The translations under genes were made by a program, and so were the position numbers. Positions 47,290 through 59,600 of a DNA stretch of 64,000 nt are shown here, one piece after another; the first letter of the stretch is position 1, and each line of letters begins with the position of its first letter. The DNA is from Molossus alvarezi (lineage: Eukaryota > Chordata > Mammalia > Chiroptera > Molossidae). The DNA is taken from assembly GCA_037176705.1 (NCBI GenBank), contig CM073891.1, forward strand, positions 52,516,571-52,580,570. The letters run 5' to 3'. The notes beneath the pieces are model-generated. The model did no database searches. It saw nothing but the letters and a program-made list of their open reading frames with translations, and was not told the DNA's origin.

Positions 47290-47966
47290 TGTGGATGAAA
47301 AGGGGCCACGCACTGAATCTGACAAGCACAGGAGAGGCCTGCATGGCGGCCTTAAAACTCAGAGACCAAAAGTAGCCACAAAGGATGGTCTGCAATTAAA
47401 CTTTTTAACTAAAAGCAGTTCACGGCTGGTAGTCATTTCTGAGGGCAGTTCTTCTCCCTAATAAAGGTCCATCTGCACCTTACCTGAGCCTGTCTGTTGT
47501 CTTTTTGCGTCTAGAATAACATACATGATAAACAGGCCTTTGGAATAACAAAGTAATTTCCTTTTCTCCAGTCACCTCACCACACTGCTCACCACACTGC
47601 ACTAGATCTGGGAGACCACAAACCCCTTATTTTTATTGTTATCATGATTGTTTACTGTTAACTGTCTTGTATACACCTATGTAAAGGAAGCATGTATCTA
47701 TCATTTTCCTTTTTAACCAATCCCAGAGGTTCCCCCACCCACCCATCCCCACTTTGCTTTCTCTGGCCTCCCTAATCCACCAGTAGATTTCAGGTAACCC
47801 ACTTATGCCTCCTCTTTTGATTGTAATGTAAAAAATGGTGCAAAACTTTCATTTTCCAGAGCATTTTCTCAGTCCCTTGATATTTTGCTTCCTGGCAATT
47901 GTCAACAGTTTGGCTCAAATAAACTCATAAAAATTCTTACAGATTTGGACTTTTCTTATGTTGACA
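47290..47966 (+). mobile_element. Solo LTR, family C, copy 3
   Basis: A 677-bp LTR from TGTGGATGAAAAGGGGCC to TTATGTTGACA; flanks aacg (47286-47289) and aatg (47967-47970) match in 3 of 4 bases. Same orientation as copy 2 and only 173 bases away. The extra length is mainly a duplicated-looking 'caccacactgc' stretch near 47577-47601 and short indels. No internal retroviral sequence separates the pair. Confidence 0.8.
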
Positions 47967-47970
47967 AATG

Positions 47971-48282
47971 AAACTAGACTACAAGTTCCATTTGGGTTTA
48001 ATTAGTATTTAGAAAACTGTTTAAAAAGATGTACTGTTGTTTGGGGTTTTGCTTAAACTTTATTTCTTTCCAGTGTATTTGCATTGTGAGTTAAAGAACA
48101 AGGCCTGCAAAGGTTGTCAGAATCCAGTGTTTGTGTGTATGCATTTATGGATTGTTTGAAGTAAATGCAAAAAGAGCTTTTGAGAAATAGGCATCGTCTT
48201 TTTGTTTGTTTGTACCATATATATTTTGATATATCACTGATTAAGTCAACCATATTATTTATATTGTTCTGATTCTCTACAT
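47971..48282. other. Unassigned sequence
   Basis: Nothing recognised. Confidence 0.35.
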
Positions 48283-48785
48283 CTGAGCTAAAGAAACTTT
48301 TTCTGTCTGGCCGGTATGGCTCAGTGGTTGAATGTTGACCCATGCACCAAGAGGTCGCCAGTTCGATTCCCGGTCAGGACACATGCCCAGGTTGTGGGCC
48401 CGATCCCAAGTCGGGGGCATGCAGGAGGCAGCCAATTGATGTTCTCTCTCATCAATGTTTCAATCTCCCTCTTCCTCTCCCTTCCTTTCTCTCTAAAATC
48501 AATAAAGGGAAAAAAGTATTCTTACAAATTGTTCTGCAATCCAAATATACAATAGCTTGGAAAACGACATTTTAAAAAAAAGGAACTTTTTCTGTAAAAG
48601 GCCAGATTAAAAAAAAAAACTTGCCTTTGTGAGTCACATCCTCTTTCTTGCAATTCCTCAGTGCTGCATGGTGGTGAAAAAGCCATCACGGATAATACAT
48701 AAATAAAGGAGCTTGGCTGTGCTTGGGAAAACAAAAGAAAAAGGCAGCAGGCCCAGTTTTATCAAGGGTGATGTAGTTGTCTGCT
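48283..48785 (+). mobile_element. hAT-Charlie-type MITE fossil, copy 2, split by a SINE
   Basis: The blocks 'gaactttttctgtaaaaggccagatt', '…ataatacataaataaaggagcttggctgtg' follow the same hAT-Charlie pattern as 26283-26492. The SINE insertion (48307-48578) duplicated the 'aactttttctgt' part, so the element continues on both sides. Confidence 0.62.
48307..48578 (+). mobile_element. Ves-like SINE with 3' transduced sequence
   Basis: SINE starts 'ctggccggtatggctcag' and its usual end 'ctctaaaatcaataaaggg' falls at about 48508. About 65 further bases of unique sequence follow, ending in a TTTT and an A-run, before the second copy of the target duplication (aaagaaactttttctgt at 48290-48306; aaaggaactttttctgt at 48579-48595; one mismatch). 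The extra bases were therefore inserted together with the SINE. Confidence 0.88.
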
Positions 48786-48823
48786 CTCTATCCTTGCTTA
48801 CTTTTGTCTCCTTTACCTATTAA

Positions 48824-49471
48824 TGTTGTTGGTGGAGGTGGGGTGTCCACCAGTGGAAATGGGGTATCCCCTCCACACTGGGTGCTAGGGGTCAGGTCCT
48901 TACAACATCTGGAGAAGAAGAATTTTCTGAGACTCGCGTGGGAGAATGAGTGAATTTATTTGTGTGGAATTACACCCGATCAGTTTTAAACATCCCATTT
49001 CCTTTAATCTAGTCCTGGAAGATGTACAGCAGTTGGAGATTCAATAGAGCTAGAACCAAAGCTGGTGTCTAAAGTTTCCACTCCATACTGGAGCTGGGTT
49101 CGGTGTAGCATCAGGCTAGTTGTAGTTCATTAATCCATTGTGTATGGGTCCACATAGCCATAGGCCATGTGGGCAAATGCAGGAGCCTGAGAACTCCACA
49201 GGCCATGACTATAGACCAAGAAGCAAGACAGCAAGAGGGAGAACTCCTTTGTTTAGGAGTTTAAGTATCTCAGATCTTCCCATGCTTGCAGTGGCCATGC
49301 CTACTCTGGTGTGATTGACAGGCAGGTACCTTCCCTGTCACCCAGACCTTACTGGGCATGTGTCTAAACTGTAGCTTTCTGGCAAAGCTGCACAAATGGC
49401 ATGCCTATAAAATTTGCCCTGTCCTTTGCTCCTTTCCTGTTATTCATAACCAGCTAATCATAACACTATCA
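48824..49471 (-). mobile_element. Solo LTR, family A (ERV1-like), copy 2
   Basis: A 648-bp LTR from TGTTGTTGGTGG to CACTATCA with a perfect 4-bp duplication ttaa (48820-48823 and 49472-49475). Homologous to 9101-9851 and 50463-51170. Minus orientation by analogy with the AATAAA of the other copies; here 'tttatt' is at about 48956-48961. Confidence 0.8.
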
Positions 49472-49542
49472 TTAACATCTACTATTATGTTCAGGTTCTT
49501 ATATTTACAAGAATTCTTGTTATGTATATATGAGTCCAATAC

Positions 49543-50458
49543 CTAGTATTTTTTCTTAGAAGATATATTGAGATATAGTTTCCATAAAAAATATTTTAAA
49601 TGCACATTTTGCTGAGTTTTGGTACATGAATACAGTCTTGTAATCACCAGAAAATCAAGGTATAGAATATTGTCACCCCAAAATTTCCTCCCATCTCTTT
49701 CATAGTCAGTCCCTCTCTCCATCCCCATTCTCAGGCACTCACTAATTTACTTTTTGGGTAATTTTGTTTCCTAGAATTTTTTAATTAAAGGAATTACACA
49801 AAGTACAATCATTGGTGTTTGCCTTTTTTTTTCTTTTAGTAAGCATGCTGTTTTTATGATTTATCCATGTTACTGTGCATATTAACAGTTTATTCTTTTT
49901 TGTTTTTGAATAGTGTCCCATTATATAAATATACCATAATTTGTTTATCTAGCTACCATAGGACAGGCATGTAGGTTGTTTCTAGTTTGGGGCTATTATA
50001 AACAATTTTGTAATAGATGCCTGCCAATTTGAGAATTTTCTCTTCTTTTAGCTTATATCTTGGTTTTGTGTTTATACTAGTTGGGATTTGTTAAGATACT
50101 TGGATCTACAGTTTCTACCAAACTTGGAGAGTTTTAGTAATTATGTATTCAAAAAATTATTCTACCCTTTCCTGGTTTTAGATTCTTTCTGGGATTCACT
50201 TTTTATGTACATGTTGGATTGCTTGAGATTGTCCCACAGATCTTTGATGTTTGTTTGCTTTGCTTCAGTCTTTTTTCTCTCTTATTTTCAAATGGATAAT
50301 TTCTAATTAGTTTTCCTTAAGTTTACAGGTTCTTTCTTCTGCTATATGAAATCTGTGTTGAGTACAGTTAAATAATTTTTCCACTTCAGTGATTGTATAT
50401 TTATTTTAGCTTATATATAGCTTCCATTTCTTTGTTAAAATTTATTAGTTTAATCATC
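49543..50458 (-). mobile_element. Old L1M, 3' end plus 5' region, minus strand
   Basis: 49543-49990 is a reversed old L1 3' end ('aatagtgtcccattatataaatataccataatttgtttatc', 'gtttggggctattataaaca'). 49990-50458 is a reversed 5'/ORF1-like block ('ttgtcccacagatctttgatg'). The middle of the element is missing. LTR family A copy 3 is inserted at its right side. Confidence 0.68.
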
Positions 50459-50462
50459 AGAG

Positions 50463-51170
50463 TGTTATCGGTGGGGTGCCCTCTGTGTCCCACCCTGTTA
50501 ATGATGAGGTGGACTTCTTGGGATGCTGTGTGAACAGGAATCTCCTGAGGCCCCTGGGAGGATGAAGTACTGTGGAAAGCTTTATTTCTGTGGAATTAAA
50601 CTCCTGAGTTTCCACTGTCCCATTTTCCTCCATCCCACCACGGAAAAAGTCCAGCATTGTCTTCAACAGAGATAGGATTATAGCCACTGCCCAGAGTTTC
50701 CACTCCAAGTTAAAGTACAGTGCAGCCCAGCATCTGGCCAGCTTGCTTGTGTTCCCATTTGCAGTCTATCGTGTGTGGGGTCTGCGTGGCCACATGGCTG
50801 TGAAGGCACATGGGTGAGTGCAGGTCATGGAGCAAGCAAGCAAGAGAATTCTTAGTCTGGGGGTTCTGAGAGCTTAACCAATGAACATTTCAGGATTTGT
50901 GTGCTTGCAATGGCTCCCCCCTCTAGCCATGTCTATTTTCCCAGGTAAACTGACAGGAAAGCAATTTCCCCAAGTCACCCCAACTTTACTGCCCACACAC
51001 CCATCTTCCCCTTTGTTTGGTTCTTTCCCCACAGTGAACTGCAGGGAGTGGACCTGTGGTTTCCTGGGGAATGTGAAGTTTGCAGCTGCCCTTATGACCA
51101 CGCTTATAATGTCTGGCCTCCCCTTTGCTCTCTTTTTATTATTAATATTAACTAGCTAGTTACGGTGGCA
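50463..51170 (-). mobile_element. Solo LTR, family A (ERV1-like), copy 3
   Basis: A 708-bp LTR from TGTTATCGGTGG to TTACGGTGGCA with a perfect 4-bp duplication agag (50459-50462 and 51171-51174). AATAAA on the minus strand at about 50582-50587. It lies inside the old L1M. Minus-strand frame 50457-50708 is LTR sequence, not a gene. Confidence 0.83.
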
Positions 51171-51174
51171 AGAG

Positions 51175-51420
51175 TTGTAATATTTTCATTTAATTATTTG
51201 AACATACTTATCATAGCTACTTTGTTTACTATATCCAATGTCTAAAACCTTTCTGAGCTTGCTAATTTCTCCTAAGTGTGGGTCACATTTTCCTGTTTCT
51301 TTGCCTGTCTAGTAATTTTTGGTTGAATAGAAGCTTTTGAGATAATACTTTGCAGTGAATCTGGAATCTCTTGAATTTGAAGAATTTTTAAAAATTGTAG
51401 TATGCAGTTATCTTGCTTGG
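51175..51420 (-). mobile_element. Old L1M continuation
   Basis: 'tctttgcctgtctagtaatttttggttgaatag' and 'tttgagataatactttgcagtgaa' are reversed old L1 blocks; this continues the element interrupted by the LTR at 50463. Confidence 0.6.
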
Positions 51421-51499
51421 AATCAGACGGCAGAAGTTGGTGCTCCCACAGTGTACAGCAGTTAATATCTCTGCTTAGATTTTTCAGCTTCTATATACT

Positions 51500-51546
<47 letters not shown>

Positions 51547-52364
51547 AATGCTGGCTCCATAGAGCTACCAAGGATTTGGTCAGTTTATTCTCACACTTTG
51601 TGGCTTACCCTTTTTGTGATTGTTTGCTTCCAGAGTTTTCTCCTAAATTACTAGTTGCTCTGCCATCTCCAATGCCTGCTTTTAAACACCTCACACCTGA
51701 GAGGTCTCTGCTTTCTGCTTGTGTATACATTGTGTACAGGTTGGTGAACATACATGGTCAGAGGTACAGGAATCTCACATTTCACTAGTAACAGTTCTGT
51801 CTTTCAATGGTAGCTCCACTCCTGTTTCTGCTTACTTTTTCACTAGGTTCCCAGGAACTCTCTCATGGACACCATAATTTAATGGTAATCTTTCACTGTA
51901 CTTTTTCTAAAATAACTTTCCTATCCCTTTACATTGAAACTTGTCTGACATTTTATTTTAAATAAAGTAAAATAAAAAGCATACACTTTCTAAAAGGTAC
52001 ATTTATGTTGTATTTTATCACTTTGATTCATCCTACACTTTTTTCTGACTTAGTTATATTTGAGAGCCTTTATCCAGATGGAGTCCCTGGTGTATCTCTA
52101 TGAAGTTTTAGAAATCCAACTCCATATAAAGCACCATTTTCTAAAAACAAACAAAACAAAAACTTGTTTTAAAATGGGTTGAGGGTTACTATATTTTAGA
52201 TTTTTGAAAAGTATGTAACTGGAGGTTAATTATATTTTTCCATGTATTTATATACAACTTCTCTAATTAAAAAAATGGAGATAGAGTGAAAATGCATAAC
52301 AGAAGCTTGAATAAATAATAAAAATATTTAAAAATCAGCATTAGCATAAACACAAAGCTTAGAT
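51421..52364. other. Unassigned sequence with TG microsatellite
   Basis: A (TG)n of about 22 units is at 51500-51543. The rest may be more old L1 but is not convincing. Confidence 0.4.
51500..51543. repeat. (TG)n microsatellite
   Basis: About 22 perfect units. Confidence 0.95.
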
Positions 52365-52603
52365 TCAACTGAGAACACAAGGCTCTTCAAGTAACCGAGA
52401 CTTAGAGTCCAGGCAAAAAACCAAAGGATAACTTAACTATTCCTGGGCTTGCAAATCTACCCAGAAAAGTAAGACTTGACAGTGCTGTTTAACGTGGGTC
52501 CTGCCTTGCTCATCCAAACCCATAAGAGGGAGCCACAAACAGCAGAACACCAACACACACAGGGAAAATTTGGCAGGCTCCAAAACCCACTGAGATAGCC
52601 AAA

Positions 52604-53487
52604 ATGGTGAAACAATGAAACAAATCCCAAATGAAAGAACAAGAGAACTCTATTGAAGATGAGATAAATGAAATTCAGCTAAGCAAAATATCAGAGGTAG
52701 AGTTCAGAGCCATGATATTGTGGAAGCTCAACAGCATGAGTAAGGACTTCGACACCATGAGTAAAAATATAGAAACACTGACAATCAACCAAGTGGAAAT
52801 TAAGAATGACATAGCAGAAATTAAGAAAACATTGGAAGGACTAAACAGCAGAGTAGAGGAAGCTGAGAAATGGATCAGTGAATTAGAAGACAGGGTAGAA
52901 AAAAATCAACCAATCAGAAAACCAAAAAGAAAAAAACAATTATAAAACAGGAAGATAGCTTAAGAGAACTGTGGGACAACCAGAAGTGTAATAATATTCG
53001 CATAATAGGAGCCCCCGAAAAAGAATAAAATGAGCAAGGGTTAGGAAACATATTTAAAGAAATAGTGAAAAAAACTTCCTTAACATGGTGGAGGATGAAG
53101 GCACTCACGTTCAAGAAGCAGAGAGAGCCCCAAGTAAGAAGAACCCAAACAGGCCCACACCAAGACACATAGTAATCAAAATAACAAAAACTTAAAGACA
53201 AAGAGAGAATCCTAAAGGCAGCAAGAGATAAGTAACAGGTTACTACTAAGGAATCCCCATTAGGCTCTCAGCTGACTTCTCAACAGAAACACTACAGGCC
53301 AGAAGGGAATGGCATGAAGTAATCAAGGTCATGAAAAACAGGATCTGAATCTAAGACTGCTCTATCCAGCAAGGCTATCATTCAAAATAGAAGGTCAAAT
53401 AAAGAGCTTCCCAGACAAAAAAAGGCTAAGGGAATACATTAGCACCAAACCAGAACTGCAAGAAATGTTAAAAGGACTGTTGTAATT
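52604..53487 (+). pseudogene. L1 ORF1 pseudogene
   Basis: The normal start (MVKQ) is followed at once by a stop. From 52631 a 104-codon frame covers the N-terminal and coiled-coil part (starting MKEQENSIEDEINEIQLSK and ending LEDRVEKNQPIRKPKRKK), then the frame breaks. The C-terminal RNA-binding part is recognisable about 53280-53480. Confidence 0.88.
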
Positions 53488-53529
53488 AGTAGAAGAAATA
53501 GGAAGAAAAATATAAACACACTAAACAAA

Positions 53530-54924
53530 ATGGCAATAAATATGTACATATCAATAATCACCTTAAATGTAAATGGATTGAATGCTCTGGTAAAAAGGCA
53601 CAGAGTAGCTGATTGGATAAGAAAGCATGACTCATATATATGTTATTCACAAGAGACCCACCTCTCAGCAAAAGACTCACATAGGTTGAAAACAAACGGA
53701 TGGAAAAAAATCTTCCAAGCAAATGGAAAGGAAAAAAAGCTGGGGTAGCAATACTGATATCTGATCAAATAGATTTCAAAATGAAGGCCATAACTAAGGA
53801 CAAAGAAGGTCACTACACAATATTGAAAGGATCTATCCAACAGGAAGATATAACATTGGTAAACATATATACAACCAATATAGGAGCACAAAAATATATT
53901 TAAAATCTTCTGGAAGAGTTCAAAGGAGAAATCAACAGCAATACAATCATAGTAAGGGACTTCTACACCCTGCTGACATCACTGGATAGATCCTCTGGAC
54001 AAAAAATTAAGAAGGAAACAGAGACTCTAAATAAAGCACTAGACCAAATAGATTTAACAGATATCTACAGAAAATTGCACCCCAAAACTACAGACTTTAC
54101 ATTCTTCTCAAGTGCACATGGGACATTCTCAAACATAGACCACATGTTAGGACACAAACTAAGTTTCTACAAGTTCAAGAAGGCTGAAATCATATCAAGC
54201 ATCTTCTCAGATCACAATGGCATGAAACTAAATCTCAATTGTATCAAGAACATGCAAAGACATTTGAAAACATGAAGGCTAAATAGCATGTTATTAAACA
54301 ATGAATGGGTTACCATGGAGATTAAGGAAAAGATTAAAAACTTCCTGGAAACCAATAGAAATGAACACACAACAGTACAAAATCTATGGGATGCAGCGAA
54401 ATCAGGTCTGAGAGGGAAGTTCATAGCACTACAGGCCCACCTCAAGAAATAAGAAAAATTTGTAATAGACTATCTAACCTCACAACTTAAAGAACTATAA
54501 AGCAAACAGAAAGAGAACCCCAGAGCAAGTACAAGGAAGGAAATAGTAAAGATTAGAGCAGAAATAAATGACATAAAGAACAACAACAACAACAAAAAAC
54601 AATTTAAAGGATCAATGAAACAGCTGATTTTTTGAAAAGATAAACAAGAATGATGGATCCTTAGCTAGACTCACTAAGAAACAAAGAGAGACAACCCAAA
54701 TACACAAAATCAGATATGAAAGAGGATAAGTAACAACTGACACCACAGAAGGATCATTAACAAATACTATGAGCAATTATATGGCAACAAATTCGACAAT
54801 CTGAGCAAAATGGACAAATTTCTAGAAACACATCATCTCCTAAAACTGGACTAGGAAGAGATAGAAAACTTGAACAGACCAATAACAACTAAGGAAATTG
54901 AAGATGTAATCAAGACTCTCCAAT
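53530..54924 (+). pseudogene. L1 ORF2 5' part, truncated
   Basis: Starts MAINMYISIITLNVNGLN, the endonuclease N-terminus with the NVNGLN motif, and includes YSQETHLS with the catalytic-site glutamate region near 53646-53670. Frameshift near 53740; a SDHNGMKL block is near 54200-54230. The frame ends at the L1 insertion before the reverse-transcriptase core. Confidence 0.88.
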
Positions 54925-54926
54925 TG

Positions 54927-54940
54927 CAAAATGGCGGCGG
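54927..54940 (+). promoter_or_regulatory. YY1-like site at L1 5' end
   Basis: CAAAATGGCGGCGG carries the AAAATGGCGG core recognised by YY1, which in other mammalian L1s positions transcription start. The copy at 13131 has a mutated version. Confidence 0.5.
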
Positions 54941-55734
54941 AGTGAATGGAAGCTACACAGACTGTCTCCCAGGACCAAACTAGAATTACAACTAAAATAA
55001 AGACAAATTGTAAGGAAAAAGCAACAGAAAAGCAGCTTGCGAGGATCATATAACCATGAACACTGACTGAATCCTGGTAGGATTGTGGAGATGCAAGAAG
55101 GGGGCTGGGAGCCCAGAGAGGGCAGAGGTCTTAGCTGTAAGCAGCGCCCTCAGGTTAAATTCCCAAGAGGCTCCACAGCACTAAGCTGGGACAGATGCTA
55201 AAATAGCCACAGCCACTTACCTAGGACTCCAGCAGAGGGAGGGCGGACTGGACCAGAACTATGTGGGGACACTCAGGATTTGGAGGGCACTCAGAGCTTT
55301 GGCTGAGTTGCAGCCATGCAGTACGGTGGACATCTTACTACTTCCAAATGCTCTGGGGTGAGGTGGTGGCCCCTCCCTAGGAAATTCAACCCTATCAGGT
55401 GGCAATTCAAATGCAAATTGAGGCTCATTAACAGCCAGCATCTGCCCTACCCTCAGGAAATACCTTTACCCTGAGCACCTGAGGGAGTTTTTCAATCACC
55501 TGAGAACCCAAGGCTCCTCAAGTTACCACTACTGATAACCTCCATGCAAAAAGCTAAAGGATAACTGAACCATTCCTGGGCTAGCAACTGTAACCAGGAA
55601 AGTAAGACTTGACAGTGCTGTTTAATGTGAGTCCTGCCTTGCTCATCCAAACCCATAAGAGGGAGCCACGAACAGCAGAACACCAACACACAGGGTAAAT
55701 TTGGCAGGCTCCAAAGCCCACTGTGATAGCCAAA

Positions 55735-56633
55735 ATAGTGAAACAAAGAAACAAAACCCTAATAAAAGAACAAGACAACTCTACCAAAGATGAGATATAT
55801 GTGGAGCAGTTAAGCAATTAACAGAGCTAGAATTTAGAGCCATGATCTTGAGGAAGCTCAACAGAAGGAGTAAGAACATCAATACCATGAGTAAAGAATA
55901 GAAATGTTGAAAATCAACCAACTGGAAATTAAAAACCACCAAGAAGTTATGAAGAATAACATATCAGAAATAAAGAACACATTGGAAGGTCTACACAGCA
56001 GATTAGAGGAAGCTGAGGACTAAATCAGTGAATTAGAAGACAGTGCAGAAAAAAATCAGAAATCCTAAAAGAAAAAACAATTTTTAAAAAAGGAAGACAG
56101 CTTAAGAGCACTGTGGGACAACTGGAAATGTAGTAATATTTGAATCACAGGAGTCCCCAAAGAAGAAGAAAATGAGCAAGAGTTGCAGAATATATTTGAA
56201 GAAATAGTGACAGAAAACTTTCATATTTTGGTGAAGGATGAAGGCATTCAAGTTTGAGAAGCACAGAGAGCCCCAAGTAAGAAGAACCCAAACAGCCCCA
56301 CATCAAGACATATAGTAATTGAAATGCCAAAAATTAAAAAAAGAGAGAGAGAATCCTAAAGGCAGCAAGAGATAAGCAACAGGTTATGTACAAAGGAACC
56401 CCCATAAGGCTATCAGTTGACTTTGAAACAGAAACAATACAGACCAGAAGGGGATGACATGAAGTAATCAAGGTCATGAAAAACAAGGATCTGAATCCAA
56501 CACTACTCTAACCATCCAGGCTATCATTCAAAATAGAAGGTCAAATAAAGAGCTTCCCAGACAAAGAAAAAGGCTAAGGGAATACATTAGCACCAAACCA
56601 GCACTGCAAGAAATATTAAAAGAACTGTTGTAA
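55735..56633 (+). pseudogene. L1 ORF1 pseudogene
   Basis: The start codon position reads ATA; frame stops occur near 55820 and after. All ORF1 blocks (coiled coil about 55900-56080, C-terminal region about 56360-56630) are present at the DNA level, ending with TAA at about 56631. Confidence 0.88.
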
Positions 56634-56678
56634 TTAGTAGAAGAAATAGGAAGAAAAATATAAACACACTAAACAAAA

Positions 56679-59600
56679 ATGGCAATAAATCAGTACATAT
56701 CAATAGTCAACTTAAATGTAAATGGTTAGAATGCTCCTGTAAAAAGGCACAGAGTAGTTGATTGGACAAGAACACATGACTTACATATATGTTGTTTCCA
56801 AGAGACCCCCCTCACAACAAAAGACTCACATAGGTTGAAAGTGAAGAGATGAAAAAAATCTTCAAAGCAAACGGAAAGGAAAAAAAAAACCTGGGGTAGC
56901 AATACTCATATCTGATAAAGTAGATTTCAAAATGAAGGCCATAACTAGAGACAAAGAAGGCCACTACATAATATTGAAAGGATCTATCCATCAGGAAGAT
57001 ATAACCTTGGTAAACATATATGCACCCAATATAGGAGCACCAACATATATTAAAAATCTTGTGGAGGACTTCAAAGGAGAAATAAACAGCAATATAATTA
57101 TAGCAGGGGACTTCAACACCCCACTGACATCACTTGGGTAGATACTCTAGACAAAAAATGAGCAAGGAAAAAAAGAGACCCTAAAGGAAGCACTGAACCA
57201 AATGGATTTCTTAGATATCTACAGAGAATTATACCCCAAAATGACAGAATTCATATTCTTCTTAAGCACACATGGGACATGCTCAAAGATAGAGCACATG
57301 TTAGGACACAAGCTAAGTCTCTACAAGTTCAAGAAGATTAAAATCATATCAAGCATCATCTCAGATCACAATGGCATGAAACTAGCAATCAATTGCAACA
57401 AGAACATGCAAAGACATTTGAACACATGGAGGATAATAGCATGTTATTGAACAATAAATGGGTTACCATGGAGACCGAGGAAGAAATTAAAAACTTCCTG
57501 GAAACCAATGAAAATGAACACACAACACAAAAGCTATGAGATGCAGCAAAAGCAGTTATGAGAAGGCAGTTTATGGCACTAAAGGCCTACCTCAAGAAAC
57601 AAGAAAAATTTCTAATCGACTGTCTAATCTCACAATTTAAAGAATTAGAAAGCAAACAAATAAACAAACAAACAAAGTCCCCAGAGAAATTAGAAGGAAG
57701 GAATAGTAAAGATCAGAGCAGAAATAAATGATATAGAGACCAAAAAAACAATTCAAAGGATCAAAGAACCAAAGAGCTGGTTTTCAGAAAAGATAAACAA
57801 GATTGATGGACGCTTAGCTAGACTCACCAAGAAACAAAGAGAGAGAACCTAAATACACAAAATCAGAAATGAAAAGGAGAGGTAACAACTGACACCACAG
57901 AAATACAGAAGATTGTTAACAGCTACTATGAACAATTATATGGCAACAAATTTGACAATCTAAGTGAAATGGACAAATTTCTAAAAACACACAGTCTCCC
58001 CAAACTGGACTGGGAACAGACAAAAAACTTGAACAGACCAATAACAACTAAAGAAATTGAAGAGGTAATCAAGACTCTCCCAGTAAACAATAAACCAAGC
58101 CCTGATGGCTTTGAGGGTGAGTATTAATGAACATTCAAAAAAGAACTAACACCCATTCTCCTCAAACTATTTCAAAAAATTCAAGAAGAAGGAAGACTTC
58201 CAAACTCCTTCTATGAGGCCAGCATAATTCTAATTCCAAAACCAGAAAAAGACACTTCAAAGAAAGAAAACTACAGGCCAATATCCTGAACAAAATACTA
58301 GCAAATCAGATCCAGCAATACATCAAAAAAATTATTCACCATGACCAAGTGGGATTCATCCCAGGGATGCAAGGTTGGTACAATATTTGCAAATCAATAA
58401 ATGTGACACACCACATAAACAAAATGACAAATAAAAACCACATGATCATATCAATAGCTGCTGAAAAAGCATTTGACAAAATACAGCATTCATTTCAGAT
58501 AAAAACACTCAGCAATGTGGGAATAAAGGGATCATATCTTGACATAATAAAGGCCATATATGAAAACCTACAGCCAACATCATGCTCAATGGGCAGAAAC
58601 TAAAAAAATTTCTCTTAAGAACAGGAACAAGACAGGGATGCCTACTTTCATCACTCTTATTTAACATAGTACTGGAAGTCTTAGCCACAGCAATTAGACA
58701 GGAAGAAAAAATAAAAGGGATCCAAATTGGAAAGGAGGAATTGAAACTGTCATTATTTGCAGATGACATGATATTATACATAGAAAACCCTAAAGACTCC
58801 ATAAAAAACCTACTAGACTTAATAAATGAATTTGACAAAGTAGCAGGATACAAAATTAATGTCAAGATATCGATGACATTCTTATACACCAATGATGAAC
58901 TCACAGAAAGAGAATCTGAAAAACAATCCCATTTACCATCACAGCAAAAAAATTAAGATACCTAGAAATAAACTTAACCAAAGAAATGAAGGACCTATTT
59001 GCAGAAAACTACAGGACATTGAAAAAAGAAGTAGAGGAAGATATAAAAAAGTGGAAGCACATGCCTTGTTCATAAATTAGAAGAATTAACATCATTAAAA
59101 TTTCTATATTATCCAAAGCAATCTATAGAGTCAATGCAATCCCCATCAAAATACCAATGACATGTTTTACAGAACTAGAACAAATATTTCAAAAGTTCAT
59201 ATGGAACCAAAAAAGACCCCAAATAGCAACAGCAATCTTGAAAAAGAAGGACAAATCAGGTGGGTTCACAATACAGATATTAGGTTATACTACAGAGAGA
59301 CTGTAATCAAAACAGCCTGGTACTGGCACTAGAAGAGGCATATAGACATGTGGAACAAAATAGAGAACCCAGAAATGGACCCAAGGCAATATGCTCAATT
59401 AATATTTGACAAAGGTGGCAAGAGCATAGAGTGGAGTGAAGAAAGCCTCTTTAATGAATGGTGTTGGGAAAATTGGACAGCTACATGCAAAAAAATGAAA
59501 CTAGACCATCAACTTACACCATACACAACAATCAACTCAAAATGGATAAAAGACTTAAATGTGACCCGTGAATCCATAAAAATTCTAGAAGAAAATGTAG

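Larger units (their letters stand above)
52365..54924 (+). mobile_element. L1, 5'-truncated, interrupted at ORF2 by another L1
   Basis: Begins within the 5' UTR (homologous to about 55495 of the next L1), continues through ORF1 (52604-53487) and ORF2 from 53530, and stops abruptly at 54921 after 'gtaatcaagactctcc', where the next L1's 5' end starts. The sequence expected next is not found downstream; the L1 piece at 60744 resumes about 1.83 kb later in ORF2. Confidence 0.9.
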
